This document shows positions 13,335 to 23,994 of a stretch of DNA of 64,000 bases, piece after piece. Location of the stretch: assembly GCA_029204225.1 (NCBI GenBank), contig CM055102.1:62628218-62692217 (forward strand), written 5' to 3'. A model generated the notes under the pieces. That model was not told where the DNA came from and ran no database searches. It saw only the letters and a program-made list of their open reading frames with translations. The position numbers were made by a program, and so were the translations under genes. How positions within the stretch are numbered: position 1 is the first letter of the stretch; each line of letters begins with the position of its first letter. This DNA is from Diphasiastrum complanatum (taxonomy: Eukaryota; Streptophyta; Lycopodiopsida; Lycopodiales; Lycopodiaceae).

Positions 13335-15438
13335 AACTTTTGAATTTGGAGTGTTGTGTAGGTAGAGCCCTCTACTGAACTTTGTAGTCATGAATATTTA
13401 CAAGAGCAAGGCAAGATGTCCTATTTCAATCTTAAAGTTTGGCAGGATGCTCTTCTTTCTAGTCGTGTAGTGTCTTTTCGGTTCTACTGTCAAAGAAAAC
13501 GTGTTTGTGTTCAGTTAAATATTGGAGTGATGATGTCTCCATTTTGACATCTGTAGACTTTTCCGACTTTGAACAGGAGAGTCGCTTTTGTGAATCAATC
13601 AACCCTTGTTACTCCACAACTTAATTTGTGGAATCTGATAGAAATATCTTTTTTGAAGAGTTTCTTCGCGTTTCTGTCAAAGTCAGAATCATACTTCGGC
13701 GTTTTAGATTTGTCGTCCTTAGAAGGTTTCGATTCTTTCTTTACACGCTTTGTCGAGACTTTGAATTTGACAGCTCTTTGAGTTTGGTACTTCCAGATTT
13801 ACTTCTTGTCAAAACTTTCATTACATCGAGATCAATCAGCCAACTTGAATCGAGAGTCAACGAGGCTTGTTCTTCGATTGTTTCAACTCGTTGTACAACA
13901 GCATCCTTTGGTGACACAACAGTTTTTTCATTTGTATTCAGGCTAATTTGATTAAAATGCGGGAAAAGTGGGGAGTTCAGGAGTCTGCTGTGTTTCTGGT
14001 TTTTGTTGCTAATGGTCCATGGCGATGTCTAATATTTCCTTTATTGTTTCGTTCTTCTCATAATATATGGTTTGTTCTTATTTCTTAGTCATTGCTAGGT
14101 GTATCAAGAGAATCTAGATTCTCTCAAAACCCAGCCAGCAACTTAAGCTTGAGTGTCGATGAAACCATAAGTCCTGGTTGCTATCCATGATATCTTCTTT
14201 TTTTGTTGAAAGCATCACCTATTGACAATTTTAGCCTGTCACACAGTCTTACTTGTTAGGTAGGATTTCCGTTCAGAGCATCAGCAAATAACATTACTAA
14301 ATTGTGCATTTTGAAAATTGATGTATTGCATTCCTAAGGGGTTCCAAATGCACTATAAATGTTTTCAATAGCATGAACCAACAGTAACGGTAAGTGGGCT
14401 CTAGCAATTAAGGATCTTCTCACTTGTGACGTCATCTGATGAAGTCCTATTTGTGAATGCAGCCAATTAAAAAGATATCTTGAACAAACTAAACAAAGCG
14501 TTCCTCTAGCTCCTCTAAACCAGTTCAATTGCGCCCCTTTTTGGTAAATGATATGTGCATAAAGGTCACCGCATTCCACAGAACAATGTTTGCTCCATTA
14601 CACCAGATGCATTCTGCATGATGGATGCAAAATTGAATTGATCAAATGTTGTTTGCAAAACATTTTGTATTTTATTGTATTTGAATAGTTTCATGCAGTT
14701 GGCATGTTTTAATAAAGAAATCAAAGTCGGCTGAGGAGAAGATTTTTGAAATGTTGGGACCTACTGCTCATTGATTTCACAAAATTGAATATTTTAGTTC
14801 TTTAGTTATTGTGGAATTATTTGAATCTACATCAGGGAGCACCAAAAATTAGACAGACCTGAAATTTAAAATGTCCTCCTGGCGGATGATGGTTAATGCT
14901 GTGTAAGATATGTTTTGTGTGTGTTGCAGGACATCTGACATCAAGAAGTGACGTTTACAGTTTTGGAGTCGTTTTACTCGAAATGATAACGGGTCGTAGA
15001 TCCATGGACAAGAATAGGCCTAGTGGGGAACACAACCTTGTGGAATGGGCAAGGCCTTTTCTAAGTGACAAGCGGAAAGCTTTTCGTCTCGTGGATCATC
15101 GATTAGATAGACAAGTTCCAATGAAGGGGCTTCAGAAGGCTTTGAGTTTAGCAAATGCATGTCTAAGCAGGGATGCCAAGTGTAGGCCATTAATGAGTGA
15201 AGTGGTTAGCACCTTGGAACCCTTGCAATTAGTCAAAGATGCTCAAGGTAGTTTTTACTATCACCAAACAATAAATGGACTAAAAGATCGCATTCGCCCC
15301 AACGGTGGTGACAGCCAAAACCGCCACCCTTCATATCAGAGCAACCATCAGATCCCGCAAAATGGTTTAACAAGGCTTAATGGTGGTACAAATGGCCGTT
15401 CTTTTGAACAAATGCCGAAGCAACCTAGCAAGGGCTAG
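10396..15438 (+). CDS. RLCK VII (PBS1-like) protein kinase, last three coding exons
   Basis: Three exons with consensus splice sites and consistent phases: 10396-10532, 11056-11179 and 14930-15438 (stop included), about 255 residues in all. Exon 1 of this set has [15 protein letters not shown] and the catalytic loop [14 protein letters not shown]. Exon 2 has the [13 protein letters not shown] magnesium loop and the activation/P+1 segment [15 protein letters not shown]. Exon 3 has the [13 protein letters not shown] helix, [20 protein letters not shown] and a Ser/Asn/Gly-rich tail. This is the C-lobe of a plant receptor-like cytoplasmic kinase, closest in my memory to the PBL34-36 group, which relays signals from membrane receptors by Ser/Thr phosphorylation. 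Catalytic residues in the visible part are intact. The N-lobe (glycine loop, VAVK Lys) is absent from the window. The intron before the first exon seen here probably holds the hAT insertion. The 3.75-kb intron 11180-14929 contains a GA repeat. Confidence 0.85.
11180..14929 (+). other. Long kinase intron, no second gene seen
   Basis: The intron opens GTATGG and closes TTGCAG. It is AT-rich, has no supported gene, and includes a GA microsatellite at 13267-13333. ORF-sized openings at 11230-11514 and 13569-13951 show no recognisable domain and no homologue within the window, so I read them as chance. Confidence 0.6.
13267..13333 (+). repeat. (GA)n microsatellite in kinase intron
   Basis: A pure GA run of about 66 bp, with C-rich sequence immediately upstream. 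Confidence 0.97.
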
Positions 15439-16643
15439 AGGGCACATGACTGCTGTCTTGTGTCACTTCAAAAATTTGTACCTTGACATGCCCATTTTTT
15501 GGTTCCTCAATTTCTATATCTTTGTTTGGAGATGAGAAGAAATGCTGATCATCATCAGTTGTCCATCAGCAGCTGGTCACTTGTCTTCTGCTGTCCTGTG
15601 AAGCCACATGTCACCAAGCTGTAATTTTTTTGTTGTCTAATCATGTTGCAGGATTGACATCAAGGCTTCATGGTGCTCACGGAAGTGGTCCGTCGGCTTT
15701 TGCCAGGTCTTGTATGCAGTTATGATGGTAATGGGGCAAGTAAGCTATGAATGTATGGACTTAACCGTGCACGATTCTTTCTGAAAGTTGAGCACCTCCT
15801 GTAAGGAAATAGCTGAAGACTGCTGTGAACTTTTACGGTAAGAACCTTTATTTACTTCTTTACTTACTGGGAAGTTCCATACCTGAGTGGCTATGTAGAA
15901 GTATGTAAGCAAGACAACATCTAGAACAGTTGACAATGTGTACTTAATAATAATTAATGATTGATATTTCAATTGACTCAACTTAACGTTCCTTATTGTA
16001 TGATCAGAAGCATGAGATGAAGGCATAGTTCCGCTAGCTTCATTGGCAGTAAATATCATTATTGGGAGCAGCCTACATACTTTTTTATGGCCATTCTCTG
16101 TTAATATTACACATCTAGACCTCTTACAGGTACATGGCAAGGAGGGTTTCCAGTACTATGAATTCCTTCTTGAACAATGCCTTAACGAGTTTACGTGGAG
16201 AAGTCTAGAATTAGTCTAGAACGTGTCCTTTTGGTGCAATTACAAACTTTGTTTTCGTGTACGATATTTTATACTTTAACTTGAACCACATCAGCTATTT
16301 TTTCAAAATGTGCTGTGGGCAAGTTCTTCATGTGGTCTTGGCATTTGACATGTTAGACAAGTTTCATGCTCAACTATGGACGAGCGTGGATGTATTTGGA
16401 GCTACATGCTAGGAAAGCAAGGTTTCTCTACATTTTCACTATGCCCAATATCTGCATATTTCCTTGGCCTTGGCTAGCTTTCCACCAGGGTTGAGTCTGG
16501 CCTTCACCTCTGGAGAAGTGGTAGAAACTTAGTACGTTGGTTTTTAGAGGTACTATGGATGCACATTTGTGTATGTGACCTACAACTACCTGGGGTTCCA
16601 TGCCAGGTAATGATGGCTTGGCATTTGTTCCATGCCACGTACG
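15439..16643. other. Kinase 3' flank, no further gene seen
   Basis: This stretch follows the kinase stop and presumably includes its 3' UTR. It is T-rich with no domain-bearing ORF up to the edge of repeat A at 16644. Confidence 0.5.
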
Positions 16644-19494
16644 ACGAAGTTGATGGTTTGTCTCTTTGTGGGTGGACTGTGTAAGGTTGGAGATTGCATG
16701 GCTCCTTTCTTGTGTAGGTTCTATTCTGGATGGAACTCCACATGTCACTAGTGGATAAGATCTTGAAAACATTTTATGCAATCACTCTTTCAGTAGATGT
16801 GCAATCCTTGAAAAACTGCAACCTATTGCACATATGACTACCATTCTTACATAATGTCCTCTAGATTGGGACCAATGCAAATTTTTTTAGGTAGTGTTAC
16901 TTGAGTGTGATTGATGTTCCTAAGTGACAAAGCCTAGAATCTATCAAGAAAGTAGACAATCTGCTTCTAGTCTCTAGATGAATGCTGTTTGTCAATCATT
17001 TTGACCAAGTAAAGAAGGGGTAGGAACTTGTTGCACGCTCGTTCAGAGTCATGAGGGGGGAACAGTTCATGCAGTAGCCCGGGTTACGTATACGAATTTG
17101 ATTGGTGATAGTGCTCATCACAAATTTAAGAAAAAAATTCGTATGGAAATAAAAGATATTCAATTGTACATTCTAAACTGGAAATTTGTGGCCTTGTGCT
17201 CGAAACTGATACTAGTCAAAATTCCAGTCTATATTTACAGAAGTCATCGTCTTTCCATACAAGCGAACTTTCTTAACTTTCATGAATATCAAATATATTT
17301 ACAAATGAGCATAGCTACAAAAGATTTCTTGCCTTATGCTCAAAACTGATACTGGTGTCCATCTCCACACAAGTTTTGCATGGTCTTTCTACACAAGCAC
17401 TCCCTTAAACCATATAACTACACTTTGAAAGCGTCTTATTGTGAATAAAAAGAAGTAAACTTGGCTTTCTAATATGAGTTGTTGCATTGCTGGACCACAA
17501 AAGTGATCATATCAATAGAAGTTGATTTTGTTCCTCCTGTTGATCTTTGTAGATATGTTGCTCCTATACTTGGTTGTACATTAAGGCCATTTCAAGTTAA
17601 TTTTCCGAATGCAACATTGTACATCTGATAAGCATTAAAAAAAAAGAACTGACAAGATAAAATGTTTTTCCTTGCTTTCCATGATCTAAAAAGGAATGCA
17701 ATGCCAAGTGTTGCGAATGATTTTTGGACAATATTGTACGAACTTGTTACTCAGCAGCAGAATGAAATAAGGTTGAATTAAATCAAGCTGATTTTGCAGT
17801 CCTAATCTTTTATACCAATATTTGGATGATTCAGCATGACAGCCTAAAAAGCGGTTTTCTTTTGCCTGTTTAAACTGGAAGAGTGTTGTAGATGAAGAAC
17901 TTGAGTGCATGTTTCGTTTGTAGCAAGTCTTGATGTAATGTTTTCCAATGGAAAATTGCAGCTGTGAAAAAGAATATGCCCAACTTTTTTGTATTTTAAT
18001 TTCCATGATTGGGGGTCTTGTCTTTCTCGATTCGTGTTTAAAAATAACGTGTTGTACCTCAAAGCACTTAGTAGGAAAGATTGTTCAATGGACATGATGC
18101 AAGTTACCTTGCAATTTGTGGAGCATACTTTATTTGACTTGGTTCAATATCTCTTGATCTGGCTTAAAACGTTGCTTACCTAAGTGTGAGTGTGATTGAA
18201 TGAAAACCTTGCAAATCTTTCCACTTTTGGAAATGCCGCTTTTAATGCAGCATTCCTCTTTTCCTCGAGGTGTACTATTAGAGTTTAGTATTTGGGAATG
18301 TCAAATATGAACTCATAATTGGCTTATGGGTTAAAGGTGAATCTGCGGGCGTTGTGATTACACCTTCCAACAACCTATTGAGATATGAAGACTCATTTTT
18401 CCTTGGTAGACCTCGAAATGTTTGATTTACTACCCTCCAACCCTTCAGAATCACTCAACAAGTCTAATAGGTTATCTTGATGTGATTTCATCTAAAGCTC
18501 ACTTGAGCTAGTTAACTTACAGATTCCTATGGGATGGGAGTTGTACAGAACGAGTATAAAGTCTTGTATGCTAGTGACTCTTAAGGAAATGGGATCGGTA
18601 CATTTGTTCCATGCTACTAGATTCAAATTCCCTTTCCATGTAAAATTGGTAAAGAGCTTTTGAAATGTGGATGTAAACAAACAATTGAGTTGTTCTAGCA
18701 ATGTACTTGATGGATATGTTGCGGCGAAAGTATATGCTTTGTGATGAAAGTTATAGTAGATGTAACTTTCTTTTTCTCTCAAGTGTATTGTTGTGATTTG
18801 TATATTAGGATTCATCCAGGCCTCCCATCTGTTGACTACCAGTATTCTTTCAAGCCATCCACCAACCAAATCTGCTATTGTGTATTGTCAATGCATGTAT
18901 GACGTGGTAACCATTTCTACATCTACCATCTGCCATCACACTATCTCTACCATTGTTACCATAAGAGGTAGTTCGAGCGCCAAAAGGGCCTTTTGTCAAG
19001 ATATTGTTTTGACTTTCAACTATTCAACATACACATGGACCAATTATGTATTCACATCTGTGAAATCATAACGTTGTTCATTGCTCAAATTTTTTTGGAG
19101 CTTTCCGGTCATATTTTTGTACAATTCAAAAATCCTGTCGGGCAAGGTCTTGACCTGTGATTGGACCGTACTTTCTGCTCGCAAGTTTCTCGAGTGCTCG
19201 AGTCTTAACACTTGTGGTTAACATAAGTCTATTTTGATCTAACCTAGTTAAGCTAACATATGTGGTTTAATAAAGACAACCATTATTTATTAAAAATTGA
19301 TTTTATTTCGTTACTGATTTGTCCACTTTTAGTTTCAAACTCTGCTATTCATCCTCTTTTATCTTTCTGATGGCTTCTATTAGCCGTAGACCATGAAGTA
19401 ATATTGTCACAGGTTCTGGTTGTAATGAAAAAGACTTTGATGGTTCTTGGATACCATGTATTTAGAGTATATTTCATTGTGTATAAATGCATTC
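16644..19494 (+). repeat. Repeat A (inverted partner at 35364-38123)
   Basis: About 2.85 kb reappears in reverse complement at 35364-38123, with small indels and roughly nine in ten bases matching wherever I compared. Landmarks are ACGAAGTTGATGGTTTGTCT at the left edge and GTGTATAAATGCATTC at the right edge. No protein domain is visible in the body. The right edge cuts through an exon that is longer in A' (the gene fragment at 34665-35445), so this copy has lost the rest. The next element (LTR retroelement) starts about 37 bp further on. Confidence 0.88.
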
Positions 19495-19531
19495 CTCATC
19501 AAGAGTGCTTTTGGTGAAAAATTATCAAAAT

Positions 19532-20178
19532 TGACAAATTTTAGCTTGATTAAACCTTGTAAAATTGTACATAGGTGGGTCCCACACGTGTGGAGGCTGC
19601 TCACACGTGTGAAGAATAGCCTAGGTAGGCTAGATCCAAATCTTAGGAATTAGATAGGAAATTTGGTCAAGTTTCTTAGAATTTAGGAGCTACCTCAAAA
19701 AATCAAGAAAGTTGGTGTTGATCTAACTACGATAGATAGGTATACCTAATGGTTAGGTCAAAGTGACTTGAGTAGGTCGATCTGATGACTTTTTGGTACC
19801 TGAACATGTCCTATACCTTCTCAGCCAGCCTTGGATATCATTCTCTTTGTATTTGCAAATCAATCAATCAATGAGAGGGAGATCATAATATTGGAGCAAT
19901 TGACATTTTGGAGCTTTTACAACATATTTGTGTTGGAATTTGTTGATGTGAATGCAATCTAACCTTAGTGAAGTTGATTCTCTGCTATTAGGCCGTACTA
20001 CAGTCCATACTTCACATGCGGGGTCATTCTATAATGTTTTGATTAATAATTGATTGTTCTTGTTTGTTCAGATCAAAATTGCCAAATCAGGATTCGAATA
20101 GTTTTGCAATAGATTGATTAACCAAGTAACCAATCACTCTTGAGGATTCTTTGTAGATCCAACATTGTACTTTCAACA
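19532..20178 (+). repeat. 5' LTR
   Basis: It begins TGACAAATTTTAGCTTG, contains the paired words CACACGTGTG, and ends ...GTACTTTCAACA directly before the tRNA-Met primer site. The 3' partner at 22076-22755 matches best at both ends and around CCGTACTACAG. Confidence 0.75.
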
Positions 20179-20191
20179 TGGTATCAAAGCC
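20179..20191 (+). promoter_or_regulatory. tRNA-iMet primer-binding site
   Basis: TGGTATCAAAGCC follows the LTR end without a gap. It differs by one base from the usual plant site TGGTATCAGAGCC. Confidence 0.8.
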
Positions 20192-20800
20192 AAGTACAAG
20201 AGTTTCATTGTTGATCAAAACTCAAACCCAATTTAGGAAGTTTGATGCTAAAGAGCTAGTTTTGAGAGGGCAAGCCTAAACCCAAGTGATTGTTTGAGGC
20301 CTATAGTTGATAGTGGGAGGAGTGTGAAAATTATGCTTACATTTTGATGTACATATGTAAATCACACGTGTGGAGAATGTTCCCACATGTGAGTGGTAGG
20401 CCTATTTGCATCAGCCAATTCATGGTTTAGAATAGCTTGTTTTTCAAAGTAATTTGAAACTAGACAAAAGCTAGTCATTAGGAGAAATATGAAATTTCAC
20501 TTTAGAGAGAGGTTACGTAGAGAGAAAATGAAAACCGGTAACTTCTGGTTGCTCTTGTTTCCGGCCTTGCCCAACGTTTAACTAGTATGGTTAACTTTAG
20601 ACAATAGTTAGTTAAGCATGAAAATTGTTGACTTGCTCGTTCCAAAATTCGGGACTAGAGCTTTAAGACTGAAAATCTTGGTGTGCTCAATGCAAAAACT
20701 GAAGCGGGAGAGGCAGAACTTTTGAAATCATTGTATGCTTATAGTGAAATATGAGGCGGGATGATTTTTCATTGCAACATAAACATTACAAAAGTAAGGA

Positions 20801-21463
20801 ATGCTAGATCTATTCATATTGATTTACTGTAGTTTGATTCATTTACATGATTGTAGCTTTAACAATGGCAATGTTCCATTTGCATGTTGCTCTTCCGATG
20901 GAATGCATTCCAATATTAAGAAAAATGTGAAAGTTGTAGAGAATGCTGCTGCAATAGTTAGAGAATTGAGAATGAATAATCATATGAATATAGATTTGTG
21001 GGTGGATGGATCAATTTATCCTAATGATCCAGCTACCAATTTGTGTCCAGATTTTAAGTCCGTAACTCATCTTCTCAGATATGTATGTGAAGGAAATAGC
21101 GGATTACTTGGATATTGTCAAAGGTTGCGTGATATTGGAATGCATAGCATTTCTTGTCTTAATCAACAATTACAGTTTGTTGATCAACAATTGCAATGTG
21201 CAAATCAACAATTTCTTCATTATGTGCAATACACTAGTGCTGAAAACAATGCACTCAAGAATGCTATGTCAGAGTTGAATGCTACTGTCACTACTCTTTG
21301 GAGATCAAACCAAGAAATGTTAGAATCCATAGAAAAGTTGCGATCCGAGAGTTTAAAGTATGTTTTTGATATAAAAGTTATCAATAAGACAATGATGAAT
21401 AGGAAAAGAAAGAGAGTATCGATGAAGAATATTGATGACTTATCTACACATAGCGGCAATTAG
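20801..21463 (+). CDS. Unrecognised coiled-coil ORF inside LTR element
   Basis: A 220-codon open frame; the first Met is not certain and the true start may be nearer 20880. I do not recognise the family. A first half with LWVDGSIYPND and CPDFKSVTHLLRYVCEG is followed by a Gln/Asn-rich heptad stretch (NQQLQFVDQQLQCANQQFL, then a Leu/Glu/Ser-spaced region) that looks like a coiled coil. The end is basic (NRKRKRVSMKN) and could be a nuclear signal. No CCHC knuckle or other gag feature is seen. It lies between two LTRs in the sense orientation, with a second ORF downstream. Confidence 0.45.
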   Translation: MLDLFILIYCSLIHLHDCSFNNGNVPFACCSSDGMHSNIKKNVKVVENAAAIVRELRMNNHMNIDLWVDGSIYPNDPATNLCPDFKSVTHLLRYVCEGNSGLLGYCQRLRDIGMHSISCLNQQLQFVDQQLQCANQQFLHYVQYTSAENNALKNAMSELNATVTTLWRSNQEMLESIEKLRSESLKYVFDIKVINKTMMNRKRKRVSMKNIDDLSTHSGN

Positions 21464-21606
21464 AAAAAAAGAGTTCGAACATTCAAGTATGTTGTCATAT
21501 AAACTGTTTATTTGATTTGTATATGTCATTTGAGTTTGATTTGCACTTGATAACATGGATTATTTATTTATTAAACATAATTTGAGTCTCATATGTTTGT
21601 TGCAGA

Positions 21607-22092
21607 TCATGTTTGGTGGCAAAGAACCATTTAACAGATCGTTCACGCATTGGATCATCTTTAAGTCATGTTTTACCAAGAAAGTCAGCAAAGGAAATGA
21701 TTGAAAATGTTCGGTTTGAAAAAATGAAAAATGAAATTGTAGAGACTGTTTTGATTAAGGTTCAATCATACTTGGATGCAAATGTGATACAAGAAGGTGC
21801 ATGTGATGTATCTAGAATTAGCAGAAATGCTTATTCTACTTCTTTTAGAATAGTTAAAGAAGCTTTTTCCCAAGTGATGGTGAAGAAAATTTATCTTTCG
21901 CGTCCATATCTGGTAAGATTAGCTAGAAATTTTTATAATGACAGAACGTTCAAAGTAGTTGGCCAACCACTTCATATAACTGAATTATACAAATTAGAAT
22001 ATGGTGAGCTCAATTACAACGATTGCAATAATATTTTTCTTGATATTGAAAATGTTGTGAAGAACTGCCAAAAATTGACAAATCTAGCTTGA
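21607..22092 (+). CDS. Unrecognised second ORF inside LTR element
   Basis: The open frame runs from a good acceptor (TTTGTTGCAG, ending 21606) to a stop at 22090-22092, which lies inside the start of the 3' LTR. The product is about 160 residues, mostly helical and basic, with no motif I can name (fragments: RSRIGSSLSHVLPRKSAKEM, RPYLVRLARNFYNDRTFKV). A possible donor (AA|GTATGTTG near 21489) would join it to the preceding ORF across an intron of about 117 bp. It may be the truncated middle of a captured plant gene. Confidence 0.4.
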   Translation, partial: SCLVAKNHLTDRSRIGSSLSHVLPRKSAKEMIENVRFEKMKNEIVETVLIKVQSYLDANVIQEGACDVSRISRNAYSTSFRIVKEAFSQVMVKKIYLSRPYLVRLARNFYNDRTFKVVGQPLHITELYKLEYGELNYNDCNNIFLDIENVVKNCQKLTNLA

Positions 22093-22755
22093 TCAAAGAC
22101 CATGTAGAACATTGTAAATATTGTGTATAATTGGGTTCCACACATGTAAGGCCAAGATGCCACTGGCAACCCACTCCTAATGTAGGTTAGGTCAAGTCAA
22201 GAGAGTTGGTCATGTCTATTTGGTGGTCATCCCTACTTTATAGGACCTACACCTAAGTTTAAGGTAAAAATTTGACCAACTAGATACCTACCAAGCATAA
22301 GTCTAGGATCTAGGCTAGGGTTTCATTTTTGGGCAAGAAGGGTGAGTTAACTTCCTTATTACATGCTGGAAATCCACCTAACTTCAAGAAGGAAGTCGAA
22401 TTTGCTATGTATTCCAAGCTCCCATAGTGAGAAGATAGATTATTTTTGGAGCTCATTGGCAATCTGAAGCTAGTTCACTATGTACATTGAGTTTTTGTGA
22501 TCCAAATGAAACCAAATCAATTTCTACTTGTTTCTCAGGTTGAAGGCCGTACTACAGCCTGTAGTACACATGTGTGGGCTCGGATTTCAATGTTGATCAA
22601 TGCTTTTGATTGTCAATGCTTGTTGTTTGTCAAATTGCCAATCTAGATCAACTTTTTTGTGTCTAGTTTTTTGATAGATTGTTAAGCAAGCATCCAATCA
22701 CTCTTGTGGATCTTTTGTAGATCCATTTATGGTCCTAAAGTACAATACTTTCACA
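22076..22755 (+). repeat. 3' LTR
   Basis: The partner of 19532-20178. It starts TGACAAATCTAGCTTGATC and ends ...ATACTTTCACA. It contains CCGTACTACAGCC and TTTTGTAGATCCA in the same order as the 5' copy. Confidence 0.72.
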
Positions 22756-22814
22756 AATGTTCTAGAATACATTATTCGATTCTATAAACTAGATGAACAT
22801 CAAGTAAATGCTTC

Positions 22815-22885
22815 TTGGGAGGCTCAAACCTGGGACCAAAGAAACTTTGGATGCCAAGCTAACCAGCTGAGCCAACCCGGTTGGG
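22815..22885 (-). repeat. tRNA-derived SINE head (pol III boxes)
   Basis: On the - strand, TGGCTCAGCTGG (22874 to 22863) matches the pol III A box exactly, and GGTTTGAGCC (22830 to 22821) resembles a B box, about 33 bases apart. The sequence between reads TTAGCTTGGCATCC...GGTCCCA. A nearly identical piece occurs at 45103-45165. No acceptor stem can form, so it is a SINE-type derivative rather than a tRNA gene. Confidence 0.65.
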
Positions 22886-22904
22886 TTAACATCAAGTATA
22901 TGGA

Positions 22905-23054
22905 AAGATCATTATTGTAATAAAATTGGATGAATCTGAAATCATCAAGGGTCAGAAGTTGGAACGAGTGAGTGTCACTTTGATGAACAAAATTTCAGAT
23001 ACAAATGATCGAACGTTTAGTATTCAATTGGAAAGTCACATATGGTGGTTGGCG
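22905..23054 (+). other. Possible orphan exon
   Basis: About 50 codons are open up to a good donor (TTCCAG|GTATAC at 23054), with text such as NDRTFSIQLESHIWWLAAFQ. An acceptor (TCTCTACAG, ending about 23159) follows and reads on into VLKKDHKLLLWRAL before ending in repeats. I do not recognise it. It may belong to the chimeric ORF at 23995-25178. Confidence 0.3.
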
Positions 23055-23189
23055 GCATTCCAGGTATACATTTCAATTTTTATTTAGAATATCTTTATTA
23101 ACAATTCATACCTTGCCAGTTTTTATTGACATGTCATGCATTACTTGTTTCTCTACAGGTTTTGAAAAAGGATCATAAATTACTTTTAT

Positions 23190-23625
23190 GGAGAGCTCTG
23201 ATCATTCATATTCCATCCAATATCGGTTCAACGCGCGAGAAAAGCACCTCTGGTTTTCACATGTTTTATATGCGTGTCGATTAGCTATCGGATGAAATAC
23301 TGGCTGTCGAATCAGCGCGTCTTTGGAGAAGACAATGATTTTTCACTTGGACTGCGCATGTCGAATCGCTATTGTAGGAATTTTTTTTAAATTTTTTTTT
23401 TTCATATTATTGGAGGGTATTTTGCATGATCAAAGCTTGATTCGATAGACTCTTCATACTGTCCAAAGCTAAGGAGAATCTATCGCGTCAAGCTTTGATC
23501 ATTCATATTATCTTCCAATATCGGTTCAGCGCGTGAGAATAGCCTCTCTGGTTTTCACATGCTGTATATGCACGTCGATTTACTATTGGGTGAAATAATG
23601 GCCATTGGAATTTTTTGAAATTATA
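23190..23625 (+). repeat. Direct repeat pair with AATATCGGTTCAACGCGC core
   Basis: About 115 bp starting GCTCTGATCATTCATATT near 23196 recurs near 23495, with the same order of landmarks (CGGTTCAACGCG or CGGTTCAGCGCG, TGGTTTTCACATG, GTCGATT, GGTGAAATA or GATGAAATA). The core also appears at 25197-25216. Between the copies lies an imperfect hairpin (about 23428-23500). Their function is unknown. Confidence 0.7.
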
Positions 23626-23994
23626 ATGATTGGATATAAAAAAGGTCAGATATTTATAGCTTAACCTTGTCAATTTCAGCAATAAATTGTAGATGTGACT
23701 ATACTTTTGTGGCTTTAATTGTAGATGTGACCATACTTTAATTGAAATAAATTCTGGTTTATTCGATATCGACGAATCATTTTGATGATAGATGGATATT
23801 TAGTTTGATTTGATTGACAAGCCTCGGAGGAATCATCATCGTAATCCGAGCCTCCAACATCCAACCCACCACGTTTGCAATCATTTCATATTTTCTCTAT
23901 ATATACTGATGGACGACGCTGAAATTCTTTTACATAAAGTTCTTACAGGTCTCTACATCCATGCGATATTGATTCAGTGTGCTCTTTTTTTTAG

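Larger units (their letters stand above)
19532..22755 (+). mobile_element. LTR retroelement without gag-pol, carrying foreign ORFs
   Basis: Two related sequences, 19532-20178 and 22076-22755, begin AAAATTGACAAAT / TAGCTTGAT and end with matched blocks (CAATCACTCTTG, GTAGATCCA, then CTTTCAACA or CTTTCACA). The first is followed at once by TGGTATCAAAGCC, a primer-binding site for initiator tRNA-Met. This is a complete LTR-LTR structure, about 3.2 kb. The internal part has no protease, integrase or RT, only the unrecognised ORFs at 20801-22092, so it is a non-autonomous element. I found no clear 5-bp target duplication. The two LTRs differ substantially, so the insertion is old. Confidence 0.78.

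Noticed and set aside
16428-19071. ORFs in repeat A and their mirror images in A' (35758-38168)
   Set aside because: The frames are not kept consistently between the two copies and show no domain. Their occurrence in both copies only reflects the duplication.
22815-22885. tRNA gene
   Set aside because: The A and B boxes are present, but no acceptor or anticodon stem can be built; a second copy shows it is a dispersed SINE head.
23190-23625. CRISPR-like array
   Set aside because: Only two long, diverged repeat copies in a plant genome; CRISPR is not expected and the spacing does not fit.
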